NCBI GenBank assembly: GCA_963834855.1
Contig: CAWIDH010000013.1
Location: 1-64,000, forward strand
Direction of reading: 5' to 3'
From: DATJKD01 sp963834855
GTDB lineage: Bacteria > Pseudomonadota > Gammaproteobacteria > Steroidobacterales > Steroidobacteraceae
Length of the DNA stretch: 64,000 nucleotides
The position numbers and the translations under genes are program-made. This document shows positions 27,083 to 35,914 of the stretch, in pieces (the stretch's first letter is position 1; each line of letters starts with the position of its first letter). Below the pieces are notes generated by a model. The model saw only the letters and a list, made by a program, of their open reading frames with translations. It had not been told where the DNA came from and did not search any database.

Positions 27083-28309
27083 TCAGACATCCAGGAGCAA
27101 TCCGGCGAGCGCCGCGCTGAGCAGGTTCGAAAGCGACCCCGCCGCCACTGCCCGCAGGCCGTAGCGGGCAATGAACTCCCGCAACTCCGGAACCAGGCTG
27201 CCCAGGGCGCCCATCTGGATCGCGATGGAGGAGAGGTTGGCGAAGCCGCACAGCGCGAACGTCGTAATGGCCTCGGCCCTCGGGCTCAGCGTCTTCGCGA
27301 TCTGCCCGAAATGCAGGTAGGCGACGAACTCGTTGAGGATCAGCTTTTCGCCGAAGAAGCTGCCTGCGATCTGGGCTTCGGCCCACGGCACGCTCAGCAG
27401 GTACATCAACGGCGCGAAGACGGCGCCAAGCATTTTTTCCAGCGTCAGCCCTTCGATGCCGAACAGCCCTCCAACCCAGCCGACGAGGCCGTTGAAGAGA
27501 GCGATGAGCCCTACGAATGCGATGAGCATCGCGCCGATTGCCACCGCGAGCTTCATGCCATCAATCGCACCGACGCCCGCAGCCATGATGACGTTCGCAT
27601 GCCGGCTGCCTTCGCCCTTGAGCATCACATCTTCTTCCTGGGTCTGGCGCGCATCGGCCGGATCGTCCGGCATGATGAGTTTTGCCATCAGCAGGCCGCC
27701 CGGCGCAGCCATGAATGAAGCCGGCAGGAGGTACTCGAGCCTGATCCCCAGCTGCGCATAGGCGGCGAGCACCGTACCGGCCACCGAGGCCATGCCCGTC
27801 GCCATCACCGTGAAGACCTGCGGCTCCGTGAGACGACGCAGGTAGGGACGTATGGCGAGCGGCGACTCAGTCTGGCCGACGAATATCGTGGCGGCGGCGC
27901 ACAGAGACTCGACCGTACGCGTACCGATGACCCAGCGAAGCGCGCCGCCGATGACCTTCACGACCCATTGCATGATCCCAAGGTGATAGAGGATGCTCAT
28001 CAGCGCCGCGAAGAAGATGACAACCGGCAGGACGTGCACGGCAAAACTGATTCCTTCGCTCGTGCTGGCGAGAGGGCCAAACACCATGCTGATGCCGGCC
28101 TGCGAATACCCGATGACGGCCTCAACTCCGTGCGAGATGGCCAGAACGGCACGCCGCCCGGCGGGAACGTAGAGCACCAGTGCCGCGATCCCTGCCTGCA
28201 GCGCGAACGCGCTCGCGACGATGCGGAGGCTGATCGCCCTTCGGTTGGTCGACAGCAGTACCGCGACGCCCAGGATCACGGCGATTCCCACCAGGCTCAT
28301 CCATCTCAT
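27083..28309 (-). CDS. nupC: Concentrative nucleoside transporter (NupC/CNT family)
   Basis: This 408-residue inner-membrane nucleoside/cation symporter has about ten hydrophobic segments. VGQTESPLAIRPYL (about residue 145) and LNEFVAYLHFG (about residue 321) are the CNT nucleoside- and ion-binding hairpin motifs, and ITTFALCGFANLSSIAIQMG is the conserved late segment. CNT proteins mostly import pyrimidine nucleosides and adenosine. The start at 28309 overlaps the deoA stop as ATGA and has GGAGAAAAGG upstream, so deoA and nupC form one operon on the minus strand. It supplies the substrates for DeoA and Cdd. Confidence 0.95.
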   Translation of the reverse strand: MRWMSLVGIAVILGVAVLLSTNRRAISLRIVASAFALQAGIAALVLYVPAGRRAVLAISHGVEAVIGYSQAGISMVFGPLASTSEGISFAVHVLPVVIFFAALMSILYHLGIMQWVVKVIGGALRWVIGTRTVESLCAAATIFVGQTESPLAIRPYLRRLTEPQVFTVMATGMASVAGTVLAAYAQLGIRLEYLLPASFMAAPGGLLMAKLIMPDDPADARQTQEEDVMLKGEGSRHANVIMAAGVGAIDGMKLAVAIGAMLIAFVGLIALFNGLVGWVGGLFGIEGLTLEKMLGAVFAPLMYLLSVPWAEAQIAGSFFGEKLILNEFVAYLHFGQIAKTLSPRAEAITTFALCGFANLSSIAIQMGALGSLVPELREFIARYGLRAVAAGSLSNLLSAALAGLLLDV

Positions 28310-29637
28310 CGTTCCTTTTCTCCCCCGAGCGTTTCGTAGATCACCGGCCGCGGCGGAGGCGGCGATGACGTTATAGTGCATGCCGAGCGCATGCTGTGGA
28401 TCGCGCGCTGCGCATCCGCCTCGCTGGCCGCATGAACGACGGCAAGCGGATGCCCGCGGTCGACTGCCGTACCAATGGGCGCGATGTCGGTGAATCCGAC
28501 CGACAGATCCAGCTTGTCGTCCGCGCGGCGGCGCCCGCCTCCCAACTCGATGATCGCGTTGCCCAGCGCACGCGCATCCACCGCGGCCAGATAACCGTCC
28601 TCCGGTGGAGGAACCGACACCTTCACAGGCGCGGCTGTCAGGTAGTGATCGGGCCGTTCGAGGAAATCCCTCGGCCCGCCCAGTGCAGCGACCATTCTCC
28701 CGAAGACTTCGGCAGCCTTGCCCGAGGTAACCGCGGCATCGGCGCGCCGCAGAGCCCCTGCCCTGTCTGTCTCGACGCCGGAGAGCACCAGCATTTCCGC
28801 GCACAGCGCCAGCACGACTTCGTTGAGCCTCGGCTCGCGCCGGGTGTTGGTGAGATAGACGACCGACTCACGGATCTCCACGGCATTGCCGGCCGACAGT
28901 CCCAGCGTTTCATTCATGTCGGTGATCAGTGCGCGAGTCTCGAGCCCCGCGCTGCCGGCCGTCCCGATGATGCTGCGGGCCAGCTCCTGTGCCTGTTCCA
29001 TGGACGCCATGAAGGCTCCGGAGCCGACCTTGACGTCCATTACCAGGGCGCCCAGCCCGGCCGCGATCTTCTTGGACAGGATCGAGGCCGTAATCAGCGG
29101 AATCGATTCCACGGTGCCAGTGACGTCCCGGATCGCGTAGAGGCGCCGATCCGCCGGGGCGAGATCGGCGGTCTGCCCGATGATGGCGCAGCCGACGGAC
29201 CTGACCACCTTCTCGAACGTCGCCAGATCCGGCGTGGAACGATAGCCTGGAATGCTGTCGATCTTGTCGAGCGTACCGCCGGTGTGGCCGAGACCGCGAC
29301 CTGAAATCATCGGCACGAAACAACCGCAGGCTGCAGCGATCGGCGCCAGAAGGAAGCTCACCTTGTCGCCGATGCCGCCCGTCGAATGCTTGTCGACCAC
29401 GGGGCCGCCCAGGTCCTCGGCGCGCCATCGCAGAATCGTCCCCGAAGCGGCCATCGCCGTGGTCAGCGCCGCGGCCTCCTCGAACGACATGGAACGCAGG
29501 CAGATCGCCATGGCCAACGCGGAGACCTGCTCGGGCGGGATGCTGCCGTCGGCCAGGCCGCGCACGAAGAACGCGATCTGTTCCGCTGACAGCGCGCGCC
29601 CATCGCGTTTGGCTCGGATGACGTCCACGAACAACAT
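28306..29637 (-). CDS. deoA: Thymidine phosphorylase
   Basis: This 443-residue enzyme splits thymidine or deoxyuridine with phosphate into the base and 2-deoxyribose 1-phosphate. The pyrimidine-nucleoside phosphorylase signature is present as SGRGLGHTGGTLDKIDSIPG (about residue 112), preceded by the phosphate loop KHSTGGIGDK (about residue 83). The length equals that of E. coli DeoA. The freed thymine or uracil can enter PreTA reduction. The gene is divergent from the TonB-dependent receptor over a 117-base AT-rich interval that probably holds both promoters. It begins at ATG 29637 after CCGGGGGAA. Confidence 0.95.
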   Translation of the reverse strand: MLFVDVIRAKRDGRALSAEQIAFFVRGLADGSIPPEQVSALAMAICLRSMSFEEAAALTTAMAASGTILRWRAEDLGGPVVDKHSTGGIGDKVSFLLAPIAAACGCFVPMISGRGLGHTGGTLDKIDSIPGYRSTPDLATFEKVVRSVGCAIIGQTADLAPADRRLYAIRDVTGTVESIPLITASILSKKIAAGLGALVMDVKVGSGAFMASMEQAQELARSIIGTAGSAGLETRALITDMNETLGLSAGNAVEIRESVVYLTNTRREPRLNEVVLALCAEMLVLSGVETDRAGALRRADAAVTSGKAAEVFGRMVAALGGPRDFLERPDHYLTAAPVKVSVPPPEDGYLAAVDARALGNAIIELGGGRRRADDKLDLSVGFTDIAPIGTAVDRGHPLAVVHAASEADAQRAIHSMRSACTITSSPPPPRPVIYETLGGEKER

Positions 29638-29754
29638 CGATTCCCCCGGAGAAGAGCGTACGGTTGGTCAAATCTTTTACTAGTTGATAAAAAGCATTCT
29701 TATACATAAGCTCTCCCCGATGCGCTAATCGGCCATCATTCATGGGGGATGCGA

Positions 29755-31948
29755 ATGAACCAGAAGAATCTGGCGATCATCATGAGCGCCGTGCCGATCG
29801 CCGCGGTCGGTTTCGGCCAGGTCGCGGTTGCCCAGGACTCGGTTTTCGAAGAGATCATCGTCACTGCTCAGAGGCGCGAGCAGAGCATCTATGACGTCCC
29901 CGTGGCGATCAGCGCGTTCTCGCCAGAAACCATCGAAAGGCAGGGCATCACGGATCTCGTGGATATCGGCAAGTTCGTGCCGAACCTGAATGTCACCGGT
30001 TTTTCGGCCGGCCACACCTCGTCGGCGAATCCGTTCATCCGCGGCATCGGCCTGCAGGATCACCTGATCACGACGGAACCGGGCGTCGGTGTCTATGTGG
30101 ACGGCATCTATCTCGGCCGCCAGGTTGGCCAGAACTGGAATCTCACCAATATCGAGCGCGTCGAAGTGCTGCGCGGCCCGCAGGGCACCCTGTACGGGCG
30201 CAATTCGATCGGTGGCGCCATCAATATCATCACCCGCAAACCGGGCGACGAGGAAGGCGGAAAAGTGTCATTGATGGCCGGGAGCCGCGGACGGCTGAAC
30301 GGCGACGTGTACACGAACTTGCGGCTTACGGACCAGGTCGCCATGTCCTTTACGGCGGCCTACCAGCGGCGCGACGGGCTCGGGGATTTTCTGCTGATCG
30401 AGGATCCGAACAAGGAAGTCGGCGAAATGCAGGACATTTCCGGGCGCGTCGCAATGCTGTGGACGCCGACGGATCGCCTGTCTTTCCTGGTGGCCGCGGA
30501 TGGCAACGACGGCGACAACGGCCTGCGGCCGTACGACACGCTGATCGACGAGCTTCCGAACGGCGCAGCGTTTCGGGCTGGTTACCGCAATTCCGACCAA
30601 GCCAGCGATCCGTACGACAACAACACCGGCCAGGCCGACCAGATCGAGGTGACGAACCAGGCCTACGGCGTATCGCTTACGGTTGACTACGAGGTCTCGG
30701 ACGCTCTCAACTTCAGGCTGCTGGCGAGCGACCGCCACTCGGAATACGAGAGTGGACTCGACGACGACAGCTTCTTCGACAACTTCCTCTCGTTCCCCGA
30801 AGTCGGCGAAGCCGATCAGCAGTCGGCGGAATTGCAGGTCCTGGGCAAGAGTGGTGCCTTCGATTACGTGCTGGGCCTGTATTGGTTCGAGGAGGAAGGA
30901 CACAACTTCCAGAATGACACGGCATTCAACTGCGGCTCGAAGGTCCCCCCGCCTGTGCCGTGTACGACCCCCAACGGCGGCGACTTCTTCCTGGAACAGG
31001 ACGCGGACAGCCAGGCAGTCTTCGGAAATGTCGGATTCGCCATTACGGATCAACTGCGGCTTTCGGCCGGGGTCCGGTACACGCAGGACGACAAGTCGGC
31101 GCACACGATACTGTTCGAGACGATCGACGAGTCCAACAGCCGCGACTGGTCGGAGACGAGCTGGGACGTGTCGGCCTCATACAAGTTCGGTGAGCGGATG
31201 ACCCTCTATGGCGCGGTCCAGAGCGGCTATCAGTCCGGCCAGTACCCTGCGCGCCCGTTCTGCCTGATCGGCTCCTTCAATTTCGCCACGGGCATGCTCG
31301 CGCAGGCCGAACTGTTTCGTGGCCAACGACAACGTCACTGCGGTCAACTACGAGGTGGGCCTGAAAGGACAGCCCCTGGATAGCCTGCAGATGAGTATCG
31401 CCGTGTTCAATACGGAATACTCGGACCTGCCCTACCAGGTGAGCACGACGATCGGGGGCGGTTTCAATACGCAGAGCGTCATCGTGGATCAGACCTCGCA
31501 GGGCGTCGAGTTGGAAAGCACCTGGGCGCCGACCGACAACTTCCGTCTCCACGCGACCCTGGGTTACATCGACGCTGACGTTGACGATCCAAATCCGGCC
31601 GCGGTTGCCCCGCTGACACCTGAACTGACCGCATCCGTGAGTCCCGAGCTGACTATTCCGGTTGGCGGCGGAGAGGTGACGACTCGCGTTGACTGGTCAT
31701 TCCGGGACGAAATGTTCGGCGAACCCAGCAGTGACCCGGGCAGGTTTACCTTTATCGACAGCCGCGACCTGATCAATTTCGACATCAGTTACCGGCCTAC
31801 TGGCGGCGACTGGACGGTCGCGGCCTACGGTCGCAATGTCACGGACGAGCGCTATGACAACGCGAGGCTCAATACGGGCGACTACGTGCTGGTCATGCTG
31901 AGCAATGATGCGAGCGAGTTCGGACTCCGTTTCTCCAAGGAGTTCTGA
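29755..31948 (+). CDS. TonB-dependent receptor, one frameshift
   Basis: This outer-membrane receptor has about 731 residues once repaired. After a signal peptide ending in VAQD comes a TonB-box-like FEEIIVTAQRREQ. The plug domain contains NPFIRGIGLQDH and RVEVLRGPQGTLYGRNSIGGAINIITRKP. The beta-barrel then runs to a terminal aromatic residue (SKEF). Near 31305 one extra base shifts the frame; removing it joins GMLAQ to PNCFVANDNVTAVNYEVGLKG. It is divergent from deoA-nupC and sits beside the pyrimidine locus, so it may import nucleosides or oligonucleotide fragments, but the sequence itself does not show the ligand. ATG 29755 is preferred because GGGGGA is properly spaced from it. A clear terminator follows at 31974. 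Confidence 0.9.
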
Positions 31949-31973
31949 TCCCGGACTTGACGACCGAATGATC

Positions 31974-32003
31974 GGGGCCACGAGTTTTCTCTGGCCCCTT
32001 TTT
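31974..32003 (+). terminator. Rho-independent terminator
   Basis: GGGGCCA and TGGCCCC form a perfect 7-bp stem around an 11-base loop, followed directly by five T. It lies 25 bases after the TonB receptor stop and ends that transcript. Confidence 0.9.
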
Positions 32004-32161
32004 GTTGGTTGACGCCATGTCGCGCCGCACGGTCCCGCGGGGCAGTGGCTGATCGATTGCCTCATCGATCAAGATCATGATCGCGCTGAGAGCTGACCAC
32101 CGACCACAAGATTCCCGACAAGTTTGCGCAGTGGCGGGCCTGGTAACCGCCGGGAGGTCAC

Positions 32162-32905
32162 ATGGTCGAGCTGTTGACCGATCCGCGGGCCTGGATCGCC
32201 TTCCTCACGTTGACCGGCCTCGAGCTGGTGCTCGGGATCGACAACATCGTCTTCATCTCCATCCTCGTGGACAAGCTGCCGAGCGCGCGACGAGAGGTCG
32301 CCCGCAGGATTGGCCTGTTCCTCGCCATGTTCATGCGGATCGGCCTGCTGCTTCTGCTCAGCTGGATGATTGCGCTCACCGCGCCGTTGTTCACGGTGCT
32401 GGGCAACGAGATCTCGGGTCGCGACCTGATCCTCATCGGCGGCGGGTTGTTCCTGGTCTGGAAGAGCACGCGGGAAATCCACCAGTTGCTCGAAGGCCCG
32501 AGGGGGGTAGCCTCGTCAGCGATACGCGGCACCTTCGGCGCGGTGATCCTTCAGATCATCCTGATCGACATCGTGTTCTCGCTGGATTCCATCATCACGG
32601 CCGTCGGGATGGTCGACGACATCAGGATCATGATCGCGGCCGTCATGGTGTCGGTCGCAATCATGCTGGCTTTCGCCGGAGCGGTCGGCCGCTTCGTGTC
32701 GGCGCACCCAACCATCAAGATGCTGGCGCTGGCGTTCCTGTTCGTGATCGGCGTGGTGTTGATCGCGGATGGCCTCGATCACCACGTGCCCAAGGGCTAT
32801 GTCTATTTCGCGATGGCATTCTCGCTCGGCGTCGAGTTGCTCAACATATCCCTGCGTCGGACCGACCGACCGGTGGAACTGCACGAACGTTACGCGCGCC
32901 CGTAG
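32162..32905 (+). CDS. TerC family integral membrane protein
   Basis: This 247-residue membrane protein of the TerC/Alx family has about seven hydrophobic segments. The two repeat signatures are GLELVLGIDNIVFISIL (about residue 18) and IDIVFSLDSIITAVGMVDD (about residue 139), with Asp residues inside membrane helices. Relatives affect tellurite resistance or export metal ions such as Mn2+, often to load exported enzymes. No tellurite or manganese gene is nearby, and I see no yybP-ykoY-like riboswitch upstream. The start at 32162 follows GGGAGGTCAC. It is monocistronic, with nearly 290 empty bases downstream. Confidence 0.92.
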   Translation: MVELLTDPRAWIAFLTLTGLELVLGIDNIVFISILVDKLPSARREVARRIGLFLAMFMRIGLLLLLSWMIALTAPLFTVLGNEISGRDLILIGGGLFLVWKSTREIHQLLEGPRGVASSAIRGTFGAVILQIILIDIVFSLDSIITAVGMVDDIRIMIAAVMVSVAIMLAFAGAVGRFVSAHPTIKMLALAFLFVIGVVLIADGLDHHVPKGYVYFAMAFSLGVELLNISLRRTDRPVELHERYARP

Positions 32906-33194
32906 ACTCAATCGCTGGGGCGACAAGTGGCCGGAGGTGCGCTTGAGAACCCCTGACCGCTGTATCGTGACCTGATGCAAAACAATCCTAGCATTCTCAA
33001 TAACTTGCGTGCTACTTCTATACGGTGCTTGCGATAGGAATCGTGGCCATGGACGCGCCACGGAACGGCCGGTGCAGAGACCGCCTCTATGCGGCGAGCA
33101 CGGATCTGGTCACCGCGGACGAGCAGACGTACCGTGCCGATCGCGAGATAGTTCGCAGCTGAGACACGCGCCAGGGCGACGAGGAGACGTCGGA

Positions 33195-34079
33195 ATGAAG
33201 AACGTGGCGGGGAAAGTAGCATTCATCACCGGGGGCGCCAGCGGCATCGGCCTCGGCATTGCCGGTGCGTTCGTCGAGGCGGGCATGAAGGTGGTGCTCG
33301 CCGACCTGCGGCAGGATCACATCGATGAGGCCCTGGCGGCCTTCGACCGGCGCGGCCAGTCAACGAACGTTCATGCGATCCGGCTGGACGTCACCGATCG
33401 AAGCGCCCTGGCTGCCGCCGCGGACGAAACCGAACGCGTGTTCGGCAAGCTGCACGTGCTCGTGAACAACGCCGGCGTCGGTATCCAGGGACCGTTCAAG
33501 GGTGTGACCTATGCGGACTGGGATTTCGGCCTGGCGGTGAATCTCGGCGGAGTCGTCAACGGACTGCAGACCTTTCTGCCACGCATCCGCGCGCATGGTG
33601 AGGGCGGGCATGTCGTCAACACCGCGTCGCTCGCCGCACTCGTCCCGATGCCCGCCCAGTTCGTCATCTATGTCGCGGCCAAGGCCGCGGTCGTGACGAT
33701 CTCGGAGACCATCCGTACGGAGCTCCTGCAGGAGAACATCGGGGTCTCCGTCCTGTGTCCCGGTCCCGTCAGGACGAATATTGGCGAGCTCGCCCGCAAC
33801 CGCCCGCCGCAATTCGGCGTGGGCGACGCGTTCCGGGAGGCCGAGGAAGCCGGCGCGACCAAGGTGCCGTTCCCGAGCATGATGGACCCGGCTGAGGTGG
33901 GCTCGCTCGTGCTGCGGGCCGTGCTGAACGACGAGCTGCACATCATCACGCACGGCGAGTGGCGGCCCATGGCGGAGGCGCGTCACGCGGCGCTGATCGA
34001 GGCGATGCCCACGAAGCTCGATCCGGCGCTCGTCGCGATGCTCCAGGCGCGTGCGCCCGCTCCGGTCGACAAGCGTTGA
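33195..34079 (+). CDS. SDR family oxidoreductase (Calpha-dehydrogenase-like)
   Basis: This is a 294-residue classical short-chain dehydrogenase. The cofactor loop is TGGASGIGLG (about residue 13), with NNAGVG near residue 93 and Tyr-x-x-x-Lys as YVAAKAAV (about residue 159). An acidic or neutral residue after beta-2 (VLADLRQD) favours NAD+. The long C-terminal segment (GVGDAFREAEE onward, then ELHIITHGEWRPMAEARHAALIEAM) recalls SDRs such as LigD that oxidise aryl-glycerol ethers. That comparison is from memory. It lies 68 bases before a LigF-like glutathione transferase. The start is ATG 33195 behind GAGGAGACGTCGGA. Confidence 0.85.
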   Translation: MKNVAGKVAFITGGASGIGLGIAGAFVEAGMKVVLADLRQDHIDEALAAFDRRGQSTNVHAIRLDVTDRSALAAAADETERVFGKLHVLVNNAGVGIQGPFKGVTYADWDFGLAVNLGGVVNGLQTFLPRIRAHGEGGHVVNTASLAALVPMPAQFVIYVAAKAAVVTISETIRTELLQENIGVSVLCPGPVRTNIGELARNRPPQFGVGDAFREAEEAGATKVPFPSMMDPAEVGSLVLRAVLNDELHIITHGEWRPMAEARHAALIEAMPTKLDPALVAMLQARAPAPVDKR

Positions 34080-34147
34080 TCCTCATCCGGCGTTGGGGCG
34101 CCCCGAACGACTGACCACCAACGACTGACTCAGACAGAGGCAAAGTC

Positions 34148-34909
34148 ATGCTGAAGCTCTACCACGCCGAACCCGCGGCCAATTCCCTGAAGGCACTGAT
34201 CTCCTTCAAGGAAAAACGCCTGGAGTTTGAGAGCGTCTATGTCGATCTGCACAAGTTCGAGCAGCACGAGCCCTCGTTCGTCGCGATCAATCCCGAGGGC
34301 CAGGTGCCGGTGCTCGATCACGACGGCGTCATCATCACCCACACCACCGTCATCGGCGAATACCTGGAAGATGCCTTTCCCGACGCGCCCTCGCTCCGAC
34401 CCGCCGACCCGGTGGGCAAGGCGCGCATGCGCTACTGGAACAAGTTCACCGACGAGCACGTGATGAACTACGTCTCCATACACGGCTGGCACCGGATGGT
34501 CGGCGTGATCGCCCGATCGATCGAGTCGGGTGAATTCGAGAAGCTGCTGTCCCGAATTCCGCTCCACGAACAGCGCGAGAAATGGCGCACGGCGCGCTCG
34601 GGCTTCAGCGAAGCAGATCTCGCCAACGCGACCCGCAAGATCGAGGTGGCCGTGGATAAGGCCGAGAAGCAGCTTGCCGAGACGCGATGGATTGCAGGCA
34701 GCATGTACACGCTGGCGGATATCAACCTGTTCTCCATGTGCGGCATGGCCATGGCACGCATGTTTCCAGAGAAGGAGTTCGATAAGCGCGCACCGCGCTT
34801 CACGGAATGGGTCCAGCGCATGTACGAACGGCCAGGAGTCAAGGCAGCGCTCGCGATGCCCAACAGGACGAACCCTGCCCTGCGCACGTTCACCGGCGAG
34901 GCGCGCTGA
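34148..34909 (+). CDS. Glutathione S-transferase family protein, LigF-like
   Basis: This 253-residue GST has an N-terminal thioredoxin-like domain (MLKLYHAEPAANSLKALISF, then EGQVPVLDHDGVIITHTTVI) and an all-helical C-terminal domain from about residue 85. Asn-Ser in AANSLK sits where glutathione is activated. FEQHEPSFVAINPEGQVP, EYLEDAFPDAPSLRPADP and WRTARSGF closely follow the pattern I recall for sphingomonad LigF, a beta-etherase that splits lignin-type aryl ethers with glutathione. A related dehalogenase or isomerase activity is equally possible. The flanking SDRs and the disulfide reductase further on support a glutathione-dependent aromatic pathway, which is inference. Confidence 0.85.
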   Translation: MLKLYHAEPAANSLKALISFKEKRLEFESVYVDLHKFEQHEPSFVAINPEGQVPVLDHDGVIITHTTVIGEYLEDAFPDAPSLRPADPVGKARMRYWNKFTDEHVMNYVSIHGWHRMVGVIARSIESGEFEKLLSRIPLHEQREKWRTARSGFSEADLANATRKIEVAVDKAEKQLAETRWIAGSMYTLADINLFSMCGMAMARMFPEKEFDKRAPRFTEWVQRMYERPGVKAALAMPNRTNPALRTFTGEAR

Positions 34910-34976
34910 GAGGCAACACGTGCGCCCGCGAATACCAATCCATTCCCACCCCAGCTGAGGATCCGGGAGCCCATCG

Positions 34977-35843
34977 ATGCAGCATTTCTCCGGCAGGGTC
35001 GCGTTCGTGACCGGCGGCGCAAGCGGCATCGGTTACGGCCTGGTGCAGAACTTCCTCGAGCTCGGCATGAAGGTCGTCGCCGTCGATTTCAACCGGGAGT
35101 ACCTGCTGGAGAAGCAACAGGCCCTGGCTGGGCGCAATGACGTGCATTTCATTCATGCGGACGTCGGCGATCGCGGGCAAGTCCAGGCCGCGGCCGACGA
35201 GGCCATTCGCAGGTTCGGCAGGATCCACGTGCTCTGTAACAACGCCGGCGTGGGCGGTGGCGGCGATACGCACGATCCGGACTTCGATGCGTGGGACCGC
35301 GCGCTGCGCATCAACCTCGGCGGCGTCGTCAACGGCGTGAAGATCATCACGCCGCTGATCCTGGCCCACGGCGAGGGCGGACACATCGTCAACACATCGT
35401 CGATGGCGGGCATCGTCCCGCTTCCCTTGCCCGGCCTCGGCGCCTACCAGACCGCGAAGTTTGCCGTGCGCGGGTTCACCGAATCGCTGCGAATGTCGCT
35501 TGCCCCGCATGGCATCGGCGTCTCGTGCCTGTTCCCGGGAGGTACGCGCACGCGCATCATCGAGGCCGGCGCCCGGAATGACGCCGAACGCGCGGCGGCA
35601 GTGCAGATGACGGCGTCGTGGATGGACCCCGTTGAGCTCGGCGCGTATGTCGTCGAGGGCATCCGGAGGAACGCGCCGTACATCCTCACGCACTCGGAGT
35701 TTCGCGACGAAGTGCGCGAGCTCTACGAGATGCTCGATGGGGCCTTTCCAGGCAACCAGGAGGTTCCGGCCGGCCGCAGGGCGTTCGAGGATCACCGCCG
35801 CGCGATGGTCAACCAGCTCCGCGCGCTGCCGGTGAAGGACTGA
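34977..35843 (+). CDS. SDR family oxidoreductase
   Basis: This 288-residue classical SDR has the cofactor loop TGGASGIGYG (about residue 12), VVAVDFNREY with Asp after beta-2 suggesting NAD+, CNNAGVGGGG (about residue 91) and the active-site YQTAKFAV (about residue 161). The C-terminal APYILTHSEFRDEVRELYEMLDGAF segment resembles the SDR at 33195, so the two may be paralogues that act on two stereoisomers or successive alcohols. The gene is on the same strand as the GST and 67 bases downstream, with GGGAGC before the start. The substrate is unknown. Confidence 0.85.
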   Translation: MQHFSGRVAFVTGGASGIGYGLVQNFLELGMKVVAVDFNREYLLEKQQALAGRNDVHFIHADVGDRGQVQAAADEAIRRFGRIHVLCNNAGVGGGGDTHDPDFDAWDRALRINLGGVVNGVKIITPLILAHGEGGHIVNTSSMAGIVPLPLPGLGAYQTAKFAVRGFTESLRMSLAPHGIGVSCLFPGGTRTRIIEAGARNDAERAAAVQMTASWMDPVELGAYVVEGIRRNAPYILTHSEFRDEVRELYEMLDGAFPGNQEVPAGRRAFEDHRRAMVNQLRALPVKD

Positions 35844-35914
35844 CTCGCCGAACTCAGTCCTGCGAACTCGTGCACGAGTCCTGCAGGGCAAGCGGTGGGA
35901 ACTGATTTTACGTC

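Noticed and set aside
29665..29671. RutR-like half-site TGGTCAA between deoA and the TonB receptor
   Set aside because: The second half of the RutR palindrome (TTGACCA-N2-TGGTCAA) is absent, so one 7-base match is likely chance.
32004..32161. Possible yybP-ykoY manganese riboswitch before the TerC gene
   Set aside because: The leader shows no recognisable conserved loops or anti-terminator.
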